Below, in pieces: positions 30,486 through 37,825 of a stretch of DNA of 64,000 nucleotides. A program made the position numbers and the translations under genes. The number at the start of each line of letters is the position of its first letter. The first letter of the stretch is position 1. Source of the stretch: JAEZDC01 sp036676415 (lineage in GTDB: Bacteria > Bacteroidota > Bacteroidia > Chitinophagales > Chitinophagaceae); the NCBI GenBank assembly GCA_036676415.1, contig JAKFCX010000005.1:1-64000 (forward strand), read 5' to 3'. The notes beneath the pieces are model-generated. The model was not told the origin of the DNA. It did not search any database and saw nothing but the letters and a program-made list of their open reading frames with translations.

Positions 30486-32840
30486 TTATCGAAGACTAAT
30501 TGTCACTTCGTTTTTTGAATAAGCAGCAAACTTATTGATCAGGTTTCCTTCAGTATGAAACAGTACTTTGATTTGATTAAATCGTGAAGTGAAGTCACCT
30601 GTCTCTTTCTCAAGAAGCAAACGATAACCAACAGGATCGTATTTGATAATTCTCGTAAGGAACTTCCCTTTCTCATAATCATAACTCGCTCCATCATCTT
30701 CATAATAAGTAAAACTTGTTTCATTTCTTCCCTGCCAGACATGGATAGTCAATACACCATCTCCTTTTTCTTTCGTGTGCTGTATCACAGACTGTGTAGG
30801 AATAATAGCACCTTCTTTTACAAAAACCGGAGCATCATCTACAGGTGAAGGAGCGATATGTGATTTTCCCCCAGCATATTCTTTATCATCACTGAAACGA
30901 TACCATTTTGTTCCTTCTCCAGGCAAATAAACTTCAACTGCAGATTGAGTACTTGCAACAGGACAAACCAGCATATTATCACCAAACAGAAACTGGTTCT
31001 GGTAACGATGGTCATACACATTCCTATCAAAAGTGTAATGGATTGGCAACATTCTGTTGATAGGCATTCCTGTTTTATGTGTTAGGTAAAAACTGCTGTA
31101 CAGGTAAGGCAATAACATATATCGCTGCTCCAATATTTTCCTGAACTTATCTGTATTGAATTCACCAAACACCCAGGGCTCTCTTGAGTTGTAGCCAATA
31201 TGTGTGTGATTCCGGAACAAAGGAGAATACATAGCAAGATTTAACCAGCGAATGAATAATTCAGGAGAAGGATTACCCATAAAACCACCGATATCCATCC
31301 CAACATAAGGAACACCACTAACACCCATGCTGTTCAATAAACGAAAACCCAGCAACATGTGTTCATCACTTGACACATTATCGCCTGTCCACATGGCTGA
31401 ATACTTCTGTATTCCTGCATATGCTGCTCGTGTGAGTACAAAAGGTCGTTGACCATTCATTAATGCCCTGGTTCCTTCATAAGTGGCTTTACTCATCAAA
31501 GAACCATAAGCGTTCTTTACGGTGAACAAGGTTTTCTTATTTCTGCCTTCACCAAATTCTATCACGTTTGGAAATTCTCTGCCCCAAGCTGCAGGTTCAT
31601 TCATATCATTCCAGAATCCTTTTACACCAATATCAACTAATGGTTGCTTGAAACTTTGTCCCCACCATGCTCTTGTGGATTGCTTAGTAAAATCAGGAAA
31701 ATGGCATCTTCCCGGCCAGACATGACCTACATAAGGCCTGCCATTAGGATACTTTGCAAAATGATTTCCCGCTAACCCATCTTCATAAGCCTTATAGCCT
31801 GGCTCTATTTTGATCCCGGGATCAATGATCGTGACCATATCAAATCCCATAGACTTCATCTTTTGCATCATCGCTTTGGGATCTGGAAAGCCAGCAGGGT
31901 GCCATGTAAAAATTTTGTAATCCTGCATATAAGGAATGTCGCTTACAATTACATCTGCAGGCAGTTTTTTATCCCGGAACGTTTTTGCTATGTCTAATAA
32001 CTGTTCCTGTGAATTATAGCCCCATCGTGATTGCTGGAAACCTAAGCTCCACATTGGAGGCATCGTTGTTCTTCCTGTAAGTGAAGTATAATCTTTTATG
32101 ATCTGTTCAACTGATGAACCACCAAAAAAATAATAGTTCATCTCTCCATCATCGGCGCCAAAATGAAAAATATCTTCATCAGCACCACCACCAAAATTGA
32201 AATATGACTTATGTGAATTATCGAAGAATATACCATAGGTCACTTTGTTATGAATACCAATGAAGAAAGGAATCGTAGCATATAAAGGGTCCTGGTTTAA
32301 TGCATAGCCTGGCACGTCACTATTCCAGTGATAATAATAATTACCCCTCCTGTTCAATGGGCCAGTCTTTTCGCCTAATCCAATGAACTTTTCATCCGGA
32401 TGCATTGCTTTATAAGTACTGACCTGGTTACCAAACCAGCTAACACGAAGAGCAGTATCATCAGCAATCAATTCTTCGCCTTTGACATTTGTTATACGGT
32501 AACTGAAAGGATTCTTCTTAATAAAAATGGTGAGCGAATCTGTTCCATAGATAATTGCATTGCCATCACCTTTTACTTTTGCCTCATTCAGATTTGATCT
32601 TGGCTGCAGATCATCAATCGCAAAAGAAAAATCTTCTGCCGGTTTTTGTTTGGTGATCCTGAACCTGATAGTAGTTGGATTGTAAGATGTGATACTTACA
32701 AATGCATTCGTGAGTTCCAATTGAAATCCACCAGGAATGACAGTTTGCTTTTTTACAGCACCGATCTGTTCACTTAATCTTGATTGGCCAATAATATTTG
32801 CTGAAATGCAAAGCAGGAAAAATACAAGCAGTTGTTTCAT
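30486..32840 (-). CDS. Glycoside hydrolase family 31 (alpha-glucosidase-like), exported
   Basis: A 784-residue protein with a signal peptide (MKQLLVFFLLCISANIIGQ). The N-terminal beta-sandwich is followed by the (beta/alpha)8 barrel with WSLGFQQSRWGYNS, the nucleophile Asp412 in FWNDMNEP, the acid Asp487 in WTGDN, and the HIGYNSREPW block, then C-terminal beta-sandwich domains. GH31 members cut alpha-glucosides or alpha-xylosides; which substrate cannot be told from sequence. It has no SusC/SusD neighbours, so it does not sit in a polysaccharide utilisation locus. It is predicted to be periplasmic. Confidence 0.93.
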   Translation of the reverse strand: MKQLLVFFLLCISANIIGQSRLSEQIGAVKKQTVIPGGFQLELTNAFVSITSYNPTTIRFRITKQKPAEDFSFAIDDLQPRSNLNEAKVKGDGNAIIYGTDSLTIFIKKNPFSYRITNVKGEELIADDTALRVSWFGNQVSTYKAMHPDEKFIGLGEKTGPLNRRGNYYYHWNSDVPGYALNQDPLYATIPFFIGIHNKVTYGIFFDNSHKSYFNFGGGADEDIFHFGADDGEMNYYFFGGSSVEQIIKDYTSLTGRTTMPPMWSLGFQQSRWGYNSQEQLLDIAKTFRDKKLPADVIVSDIPYMQDYKIFTWHPAGFPDPKAMMQKMKSMGFDMVTIIDPGIKIEPGYKAYEDGLAGNHFAKYPNGRPYVGHVWPGRCHFPDFTKQSTRAWWGQSFKQPLVDIGVKGFWNDMNEPAAWGREFPNVIEFGEGRNKKTLFTVKNAYGSLMSKATYEGTRALMNGQRPFVLTRAAYAGIQKYSAMWTGDNVSSDEHMLLGFRLLNSMGVSGVPYVGMDIGGFMGNPSPELFIRWLNLAMYSPLFRNHTHIGYNSREPWVFGEFNTDKFRKILEQRYMLLPYLYSSFYLTHKTGMPINRMLPIHYTFDRNVYDHRYQNQFLFGDNMLVCPVASTQSAVEVYLPGEGTKWYRFSDDKEYAGGKSHIAPSPVDDAPVFVKEGAIIPTQSVIQHTKEKGDGVLTIHVWQGRNETSFTYYEDDGASYDYEKGKFLTRIIKYDPVGYRLLLEKETGDFTSRFNQIKVLFHTEGNLINKFAAYSKNEVTISLR

Positions 32841-32908
32841 TGTATATCAATTACACGATGAAGTTAAATGAAGAACTTCAAAAGCAAAATGATATTACTT
32901 ATCATCAT

Positions 32909-32937
32909 TGTTCAGAACGCTGAAGTGAGTACCTCAG
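32909..32937. repeat. Partial dispersed repeat (flank of copy C)
   Basis: TTCAGAACGCTGAAGTGAGT recalls the GTTCAGAACGTACAAGTGAG flank of copy C on the other strand; no palindrome is attached. Confidence 0.5.
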
Positions 32938-32957
32938 TATAATTATTTGACTGTTGG

Positions 32958-32988
32958 TTTCGGTGAATCTCCTTCGTCGATTTGACAC
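32958..32988 (-). repeat. Dispersed repeat, copy 2 of the 3699 element
   Basis: TTTCGGTGAATCTCCTTCGT followed by CGATTTGACAC is the reverse complement of 3699-3733, minus four bases. It lies between the nucleotidyltransferase and GH31 genes. Confidence 0.8.
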
Positions 32989-33032
32989 AACAGACGATGC
33001 CATTAATATTAAAGCTGGCTAATAAAATATAT

Positions 33033-33062
33033 AAAAGTCAGACCCAAGACGGTCAGACTTTT
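33033..33062 (-). terminator. Terminator overlapping the nucleotidyltransferase stop
   Basis: AAAAGTCAGACC, loop, GGTCAGACTTTT: an 11-bp stem with one mismatch and A/T runs at both ends. It starts inside the last codons of the 33061 gene. Confidence 0.75.
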
Positions 33063-33966
33063 ATTCAGCCCACAAGTTATTTGGATACGCTTCCTGGTCT
33101 ACCAGTTTTGTTACACTGGCCTGTACAGAAGGGGCATCTTCTTTATAAGTAACCCCAAACCATTGTGCCGTAGTAGGAATTACTTTTATTGTTCCCTTGC
33201 CTGATTTGGTGAATTCATCGGCTACAATAGGAATAAAGAATTCAGATTTTGGATTGGATATATTCTGATCGAGAAATTGATGAAAAGATTCTTCCATGAT
33301 ATCAAACACATTTGGATGAAAACCCCAGAAGTTCATACTCACACTGCTGTTCTCATCAACTTCATTCAAACCACTTTCATCTTCATAAGTGATCTTTCCA
33401 TTTTCATTACGATATATCTTTGTTCGCTCAGCAATAGAAACAAGATTGTTGCTGCCATCTACTTCACAAACACCACGGCTAACACTTCCGTTTTCACTCA
33501 GCGTTCTTTTCAACTCATATCCAACAATGCAATATTTATCAGGAGTACATTCATGTTTCAGGAATTCATAGGCTTTTACAAAAGCATCGCTTCCGTAAAA
33601 ATCATCGGCATTGATCACGGCAAAAGGCTCATTCACCTTTCCTTTACAGCACAATACAGCATGAGCAGTGCCCCATGGCTTTGTTCTGTCGGCAGGAATT
33701 TGCCTGTCGCCAACAAAAGATTCCAGTTTCTGAAACACATAATCCGTAGCAATCTTTCCTTTCAACTTCGGTTCAAACTTAGCCTTGAATGCTTCAGCAA
33801 AATCTTCACGAATAATGAAGACAACTTTTCCAAAACCGGCTCGAATGGCATCATAAATAGAATAATCCATTATTGTTTCACCTGAAGGGCCGAAAGATTC
33901 TACCTGTTTCATACTTCCGTACCTGCTTGCCATACCTGCAGCTAAGATTACCAGTGTTGGTTGCAT
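33061..33966 (-). CDS. Sugar nucleotidyltransferase family protein
   Basis: The 301-residue protein has the nucleotidyltransferase N-terminal loop LAAGMASRYGSMKQ (8-21), followed by the metal-binding NADDFYGSDAF. It also has SMNFWGFHPNVFD and a C-terminal WFGVTYKEDAP. It is predicted to join a nucleoside triphosphate and a sugar phosphate to give an NDP-sugar. The sugar and base cannot be chosen. No sugar pathway gene is adjacent; the fucosyltransferase/DUF268 run lies 11 kb away. Confidence 0.87.
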   Translation of the reverse strand: MQPTLVILAAGMASRYGSMKQVESFGPSGETIMDYSIYDAIRAGFGKVVFIIREDFAEAFKAKFEPKLKGKIATDYVFQKLESFVGDRQIPADRTKPWGTAHAVLCCKGKVNEPFAVINADDFYGSDAFVKAYEFLKHECTPDKYCIVGYELKRTLSENGSVSRGVCEVDGSNNLVSIAERTKIYRNENGKITYEDESGLNEVDENSSVSMNFWGFHPNVFDIMEESFHQFLDQNISNPKSEFFIPIVADEFTKSGKGTIKVIPTTAQWFGVTYKEDAPSVQASVTKLVDQEAYPNNLWAE

Positions 33967-33984
33967 ATCGTTATTCTATTTTTG
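33957..33984 (+). promoter_or_regulatory. Promoter of the ACC-deaminase-like gene
   Basis: TTG (33957-33959), 17 bases, TATTTTTG (33977-33984), followed after 43 bases by ATG 34028. It overlaps the start of the divergent nucleotidyltransferase gene. Confidence 0.7.
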
Positions 33985-34027
33985 TGGCTGCGAAGCTATT
34001 AAAGGATCGCTATTCAGCCAATTTATA

Positions 34028-34918
34028 ATGTTAGATGCCAACACTATACAAATACAAAGCCTTAAATGTGGCTGGTGGAAAAATATTCAATGTGATGTGC
34101 TTCGATTAGACCAATTACACCCTGTTGTGAGTGGAAATAAATGGTTTAAACTCCGGTATTATTTAGCTGATGCTATTGAGAAAAGGAAGCAAAGGATTAC
34201 CACTTTTGGAGGAGCTTATTCAAATCATATTGTTGCAACAGCTTTTGCCTGCAAAGAGGCAGGATTGAGCAGCAGGGGAATTATAAGAGGTGAAAAACCT
34301 CCACAAATTTCCGCATCATTAGCGGAAGCAATAGACTACGGTATGGAATTGATCTATGTTAGTCGTCATGCATATAAAAATAAAGAAGACATCCTGCAAC
34401 AGTTTTCAACGGAACATGATTACTGGATAAATGAAGGAGGCTATGGAGTTGAAGGCATGTGTGGAGCAAAAGATATTCTTCAATCAGCCGACACTTCTTC
34501 TTACACACATATTATTTGTGCCTGTGGAACTGGAACAACTTTAGCAGGCCTGGTGGAAGCATCATTGCTACATCAAAAATGCATTGGCATCAGTGTTTTA
34601 AAAGGACATGTGAATCTTGCACATGATGTTATGGAATTGCTGCCGGCTGAGCATCAGGATAAAAGTTTTGAGGTATTTCATCAGTATCATTTCGGAGGAT
34701 ATGCAAAACATCCGAAGGAACTGATCGATTTTATGAATGAACTGTGGCGGCAAGAACTCCTTCCAACAGATATGGTGTATACCGCTAAACTGGTATTTGG
34801 CGTAAAAGATCTTATAGGAAAAGAATATTTCACCAGCGATGATAAAATACTGATCATACACAGTGGTGGATTACAGGGCAACAGGAGTTTACCGGCTGGT
34901 ACATTAGATTTTTTATAA
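34028..34918 (+). CDS. ACC deaminase / D-cysteine desulfhydrase-like PLP enzyme
   Basis: A 296-residue fold-type II PLP enzyme. SGNKWFKLRYYL holds the PLP lysine, and TTFGGAYSNHIVATAFACKE and CGTGTTLAGLVEA are the substrate and phosphate-binding loops. The family includes 1-aminocyclopropane-1-carboxylate deaminase and D-cysteine desulfhydrase; the sequence alone does not choose between them, and many Bacteroidota copies are of unproven substrate. It has its own promoter and is divergent from the nucleotidyltransferase gene. Confidence 0.88.
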   Translation: MLDANTIQIQSLKCGWWKNIQCDVLRLDQLHPVVSGNKWFKLRYYLADAIEKRKQRITTFGGAYSNHIVATAFACKEAGLSSRGIIRGEKPPQISASLAEAIDYGMELIYVSRHAYKNKEDILQQFSTEHDYWINEGGYGVEGMCGAKDILQSADTSSYTHIICACGTGTTLAGLVEASLLHQKCIGISVLKGHVNLAHDVMELLPAEHQDKSFEVFHQYHFGGYAKHPKELIDFMNELWRQELLPTDMVYTAKLVFGVKDLIGKEYFTSDDKILIIHSGGLQGNRSLPAGTLDFL

Positions 34919-34953
34919 CAGGCATGCAGTTATATTTGTGTCAATCAATACAT

Positions 34954-35748
34954 ATGAAGCGGATATTGTTTTTTAGTCTGGCATTAATCTTTTTAAGTTC
35001 TACGGCAAAAGCACAGGATACGTTACCAGATTTTACATTAAGAGATCTAGGGAATAACCGTATACAGATCAGCTGGATCAATCCGTTTGAAACGATTGTA
35101 CAATTAAGTGTGCAGCGATCATTCGACAGCAGTAAGAATTTTAAAACTATATTTTCTCCATCGTCTCCTACTTCTGTGCAGAACGGATACCTCGATACAA
35201 AAGCACCAATGGGTGCTCCATCTTATTACAGGATCTATTATGTACTTGCAGGTGGAACGTATTTCTTTACGCCTTCTAAAAAATCTGCGACCGGTGTTGC
35301 ATTTGATGCTGCTGCCGGAATTGAAGCAGGTGAACTAATCACTATCAGGTTAAGAGATGTAATCATTGGACAACTTACCACGAACCAATACAAGCATTTC
35401 CGGGATTCTATGATGTACCAGACAAAAGATACATTGTATGCTACAGGTCCGAATGAAATTGTGATACGGCCTTATGCAGCCAAGCAAATGTGGAGACCTT
35501 CTCAATATATTTTTTCAAGCAGGGACGGTTTTGTTAACCTAAAACTTCCATATGCTGCTACCAGAAAGTATAAGATATTGTTTTATGAAGAAGACGGAAC
35601 ACCACTGTTTGAAATAAGTAGTGTAAAAGAAAGTTCTTTGGTGATAGATAAAGCCAATTTTGTTCATTCGGGATGGTTCCTGTTTGATCTTTATGAAAAT
35701 GGAGTGCTGATAGAACGTAACAAGTTTTATGTGGCCAGAGACTTTTAG
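34954..35748 (+). CDS. Exported protein with fibronectin-III-like N-terminal domain
   Basis: From ATG 34954 the protein has 264 residues with a signal peptide (MKRILFFSLALIFLSSTAKA, cut before QDT). The first 90 mature residues (RIQISWINPFE, SVQRSFDSSKNFKTI, APSYYRIYYVLAG) look like a fibronectin type III fold. The rest is beta-rich with no recognised family (LPYAATRKYKILFYEEDG). A start at 34924 would give a non-signal leader and is rejected. It follows the PLP enzyme gene by 35 bases and may be co-transcribed. Confidence 0.78.
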   Translation: MKRILFFSLALIFLSSTAKAQDTLPDFTLRDLGNNRIQISWINPFETIVQLSVQRSFDSSKNFKTIFSPSSPTSVQNGYLDTKAPMGAPSYYRIYYVLAGGTYFFTPSKKSATGVAFDAAAGIEAGELITIRLRDVIIGQLTTNQYKHFRDSMMYQTKDTLYATGPNEIVIRPYAAKQMWRPSQYIFSSRDGFVNLKLPYAATRKYKILFYEEDGTPLFEISSVKESSLVIDKANFVHSGWFLFDLYENGVLIERNKFYVARDF

Positions 35749-35751
35749 GGT

Positions 35752-35935
35752 TCTAACGACACGAATTAAAAGACACTAATTACACGAATTATATCCAATG
35801 CCAGACTACGCTTAAGTGTTTCTAACTGCTATCATCTTGCAGAAAGAAATTTTTAATAAAGATTTTGAAGGTCGCATTTCACTCTGATGAAATTCGTGTA
35901 ATTCGTCTTAATTCGTGTAATCACATTAATTCACA
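35752..35935. repeat. Inverted ACACGAATTA repeats
   Basis: On the left side ACGACACGAATTAAAAGACA and ATTACACGAATTA, on the right side ATTCGTGTAATTCGTCTTAA and TTCGTGTAATCAC, form an inverted pair with a spacer of about 85 bases in the gap between convergent genes. The string is of a kind often seen in Bacteroidota intergenic DNA. Confidence 0.75.
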
Positions 35936-36646
35936 TTCAAACACCTTTTCAAAATTTTTCTTCAACCGCTCTTTTACATCTTCCATCGGAATTTTTCTGC
36001 CAAGTTCTTTTTCGAGTGACGTGACCTGCTTGTTTTGAATACCACAGGGAATAATATTATTGAAATAGCTGAGATCGGTATTCACATTCAATGCAAATCC
36101 ATGCATGGTAATCCACCTGCTGCACTTGATGCCCATTGCACAGATCTTTCTTTCTTTTCCTTTTATACCAGGCTCTATCCAGACACCAGTTTCTCCTTTG
36201 CTACGTTCTCCAATCAATCCATAATCAGCCATTGTAAGAATAATTACTTCTTCGAGACTTCTTAAGTACCAGCCAATATCAGTTTTGAATTTATCAAGGT
36301 CAAGAATTGGATAACCAACTAATTGTTCCGGTCCATGAAACGTAATATCTCCACCCCTGTTAATGTGAAAGAATTCAATACCATTGATCTTTAGCTCCTG
36401 TTCACTCATTAGTATATTATCTTCATTACCGCTTTTACCTAAAGTGTATACAGGTGGATGCTCGACAAAGAGCAGATAGTTTTCAGTTGATAGTTTAGAG
36501 TTTAGAGTTGTTTCAGTTTCGTGTTTACTTTCCCGGTTTCGGAGCTCAGATTTAATATCAATATTTTTTTTAAGAAGGCTTTCCTGGTAGTCCCATGTTT
36601 CTTTGTAAGCTTTCTTCCCCAGATCCTCGAAAATTACCTGCTGCAT
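35921..36646 (-). CDS. lipB: Lipoyl(octanoyl) transferase
   Basis: LipB moves octanoyl from acyl carrier protein to lipoyl domains of 2-oxoacid dehydrogenases. The 241-residue protein has HPPVYTLGKSG, RGGDITFHGPEQLVGYPILD, the catalytic Lys174 (CAMGIKCS) and Cys201 (IIPCGI). It has an extra N-terminal stretch at residues 28-55 (KSELRNRESKHETETTLNSK...) that is unlike LipB and is partly coded by a repeat (36480-36515) that also occurs upstream of the gene. The start lies five bases from TAACTTTG on the minus strand, so the transcript may be leaderless. Confidence 0.93.
   Translation of the reverse strand: MQQVIFEDLGKKAYKETWDYQESLLKKNIDIKSELRNRESKHETETTLNSKLSTENYLLFVEHPPVYTLGKSGNEDNILMSEQELKINGIEFFHINRGGDITFHGPEQLVGYPILDLDKFKTDIGWYLRSLEEVIILTMADYGLIGERSKGETGVWIEPGIKGKERKICAMGIKCSRWITMHGFALNVNTDLSYFNNIIPCGIQNKQVTSLEKELGRKIPMEDVKERLKKNFEKVFECELM
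36480..36515. repeat. GAGTTTAGAGTTT repeat inside lipB
   Basis: AGTTTTCAGTTGATAGTTTA followed by GAGTTTAGAGTTG is very like the intergenic block at 36657-36690 (GAGTTTAGAGTTTGCAGTTT, then TTAGTTGATG). It is read in frame in lipB on the minus strand. Confidence 0.7.
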
Positions 36647-36650
36647 GGTG

Positions 36651-36658
36651 CAAAGTTA
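36651..36658 (-). promoter_or_regulatory. Minus-7 element, lipB (leaderless candidate)
   Basis: TAACTTTG on the minus strand ends four bases before the ATG. If the element sits about seven bases from the start point, as in the consensus, transcription begins at or within a base or two of the start codon. Confidence 0.55.
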
Positions 36659-36735
36659 TGAGTTTAGAGTTTGCAGTTTTTAGTTGATGCTGCCCTAACT
36701 GTAAACCAGAAACTATAAACTGTAAACTTCAAAAG
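36657..36735. repeat. GAGTTTAGAGTTT and AAACTGTAAAC intergenic repeats
   Basis: GAGTTTAGAGTTTGCAG at the left, and AACTGTAAACCAGAAACTAT with AAACTGTAAAC at the right, point towards each other and form an imperfect inverted repeat between the divergent lipB and rluD starts. Related strings lie at 54117-54200. Confidence 0.6.
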
Positions 36736-36736
36736 C

Positions 36737-36744
36737 TACATTTG
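36737..36744 (+). promoter_or_regulatory. Minus-7 element, RluA-type gene (leaderless candidate)
   Basis: TACATTTG ends three bases before ATG 36748. The arrangement mirrors the lipB element on the other strand. Confidence 0.5.
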
Positions 36745-36747
36745 CGT

Positions 36748-37794
36748 ATGACTGACGAAATAGATCTGCCACCGGAAGAATCAGCAGATGAATTGTATGA
36801 ACGACGAACCTTTACGATAGACAAAGGCCAGGAACCTTTACGTATTGATAAATGGATACAGATACGAACAGAGAACATCACCCGTAATAAGATTCAGCAA
36901 GGGATAGAAGCCGGATTTCTCACTGTTAACGGCAAGCCTGTTAAATGCAATTACAAAGTAAGACCTGGTGATGAGATCATCCTCTTAAGCCTTACCAATC
37001 CTGAAGCTTCAGAAATAAAAGCTGAGCCGATACCGCTGAATATTGTTTATGAAGATGAGGCTATCATGATCATCAACAAAGCACCGAATATGGTGGTACA
37101 TCCTGGTGTAGGTAATTTTTCAGGTACGATGTTGAACGGTGTGGCTTATCATCTTCGTCAGCAAAACCCTAATGTTGATGAAGATAATTTACCAAGATTT
37201 GGATTGGTACACAGAATAGACAAAAACACAACTGGTCTCGTGGTATTAGCCAAAACTGCAGATGCTGCGGCACATCTTGCCAAGCAGTTCTCCAATCATA
37301 CAGTAGATAGAAAATATGTTGCACTGGTCTGGGGAGATATGGAACAGGATGAAGGAAGAATAGAAGCTCATATTGCCCGTCACCAGCAATTCAGAAAACA
37401 ATTTCATGCCTACCCTGAAGGAGATATTGGCAAACATGCTATTACGCACTATAAAGTCCTGGAGCGATTCAATTATGTCACACTGGTTGAATGTGTGCTG
37501 GAAACAGGACGAACTCACCAGATCAGGGTTCATATGAAGCACATCGGCCATACCTTGTTTAATGATTTTGAATATGGTGGCGATAGAATTTTGAAAGGAA
37601 CCATCTATACAAAATACAAACAGTTTGTTGACAATTGTTTTGAGGTGTGTCCTCGTTGTGCTTTACACGCTAAAACATTGGGATTCATTCATCCTGTAAC
37701 AAACAAGAAAGTAATGTTTGAAAGTGAATTGCCGCAGGATATGAGCCAGGTTATTGATAAATGGAGGAGATATGTAAAGGCCAAAACGGATTAA
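36748..37794 (+). CDS. RluA family pseudouridine synthase
   Basis: From ATG 36748 the protein has 348 residues; a TTG two codons upstream is unlikely because it would lie in the promoter. An S4 RNA-binding domain (about residues 30-85, LRIDKWIQIRTENITRNKIQ) precedes the catalytic domain with HRIDKNTTGLVV, where Asp158 is the catalytic residue. The order fits RluD/RluC-type enzymes that modify 23S rRNA. Without comparison to characterised enzymes the target uridine is not assignable. Confidence 0.92.
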   Translation: MTDEIDLPPEESADELYERRTFTIDKGQEPLRIDKWIQIRTENITRNKIQQGIEAGFLTVNGKPVKCNYKVRPGDEIILLSLTNPEASEIKAEPIPLNIVYEDEAIMIINKAPNMVVHPGVGNFSGTMLNGVAYHLRQQNPNVDEDNLPRFGLVHRIDKNTTGLVVLAKTADAAAHLAKQFSNHTVDRKYVALVWGDMEQDEGRIEAHIARHQQFRKQFHAYPEGDIGKHAITHYKVLERFNYVTLVECVLETGRTHQIRVHMKHIGHTLFNDFEYGGDRILKGTIYTKYKQFVDNCFEVCPRCALHAKTLGFIHPVTNKKVMFESELPQDMSQVIDKWRRYVKAKTD

Positions 37795-37825
37795 TTTCTT
37801 AATTTACGGCCTTGCATACTTATCA

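Noticed and set aside
30486..32840. Polysaccharide utilisation locus
   Set aside because: No SusC/SusD pair or other glycosidases flank the GH31 gene.
33277..33885. 202-codon antisense frame inside the nucleotidyltransferase gene
   Set aside because: It is the shadow of a well-supported gene; composition is typical of antisense reading (rich in Phe, Ile, Ser) and no domain is seen.
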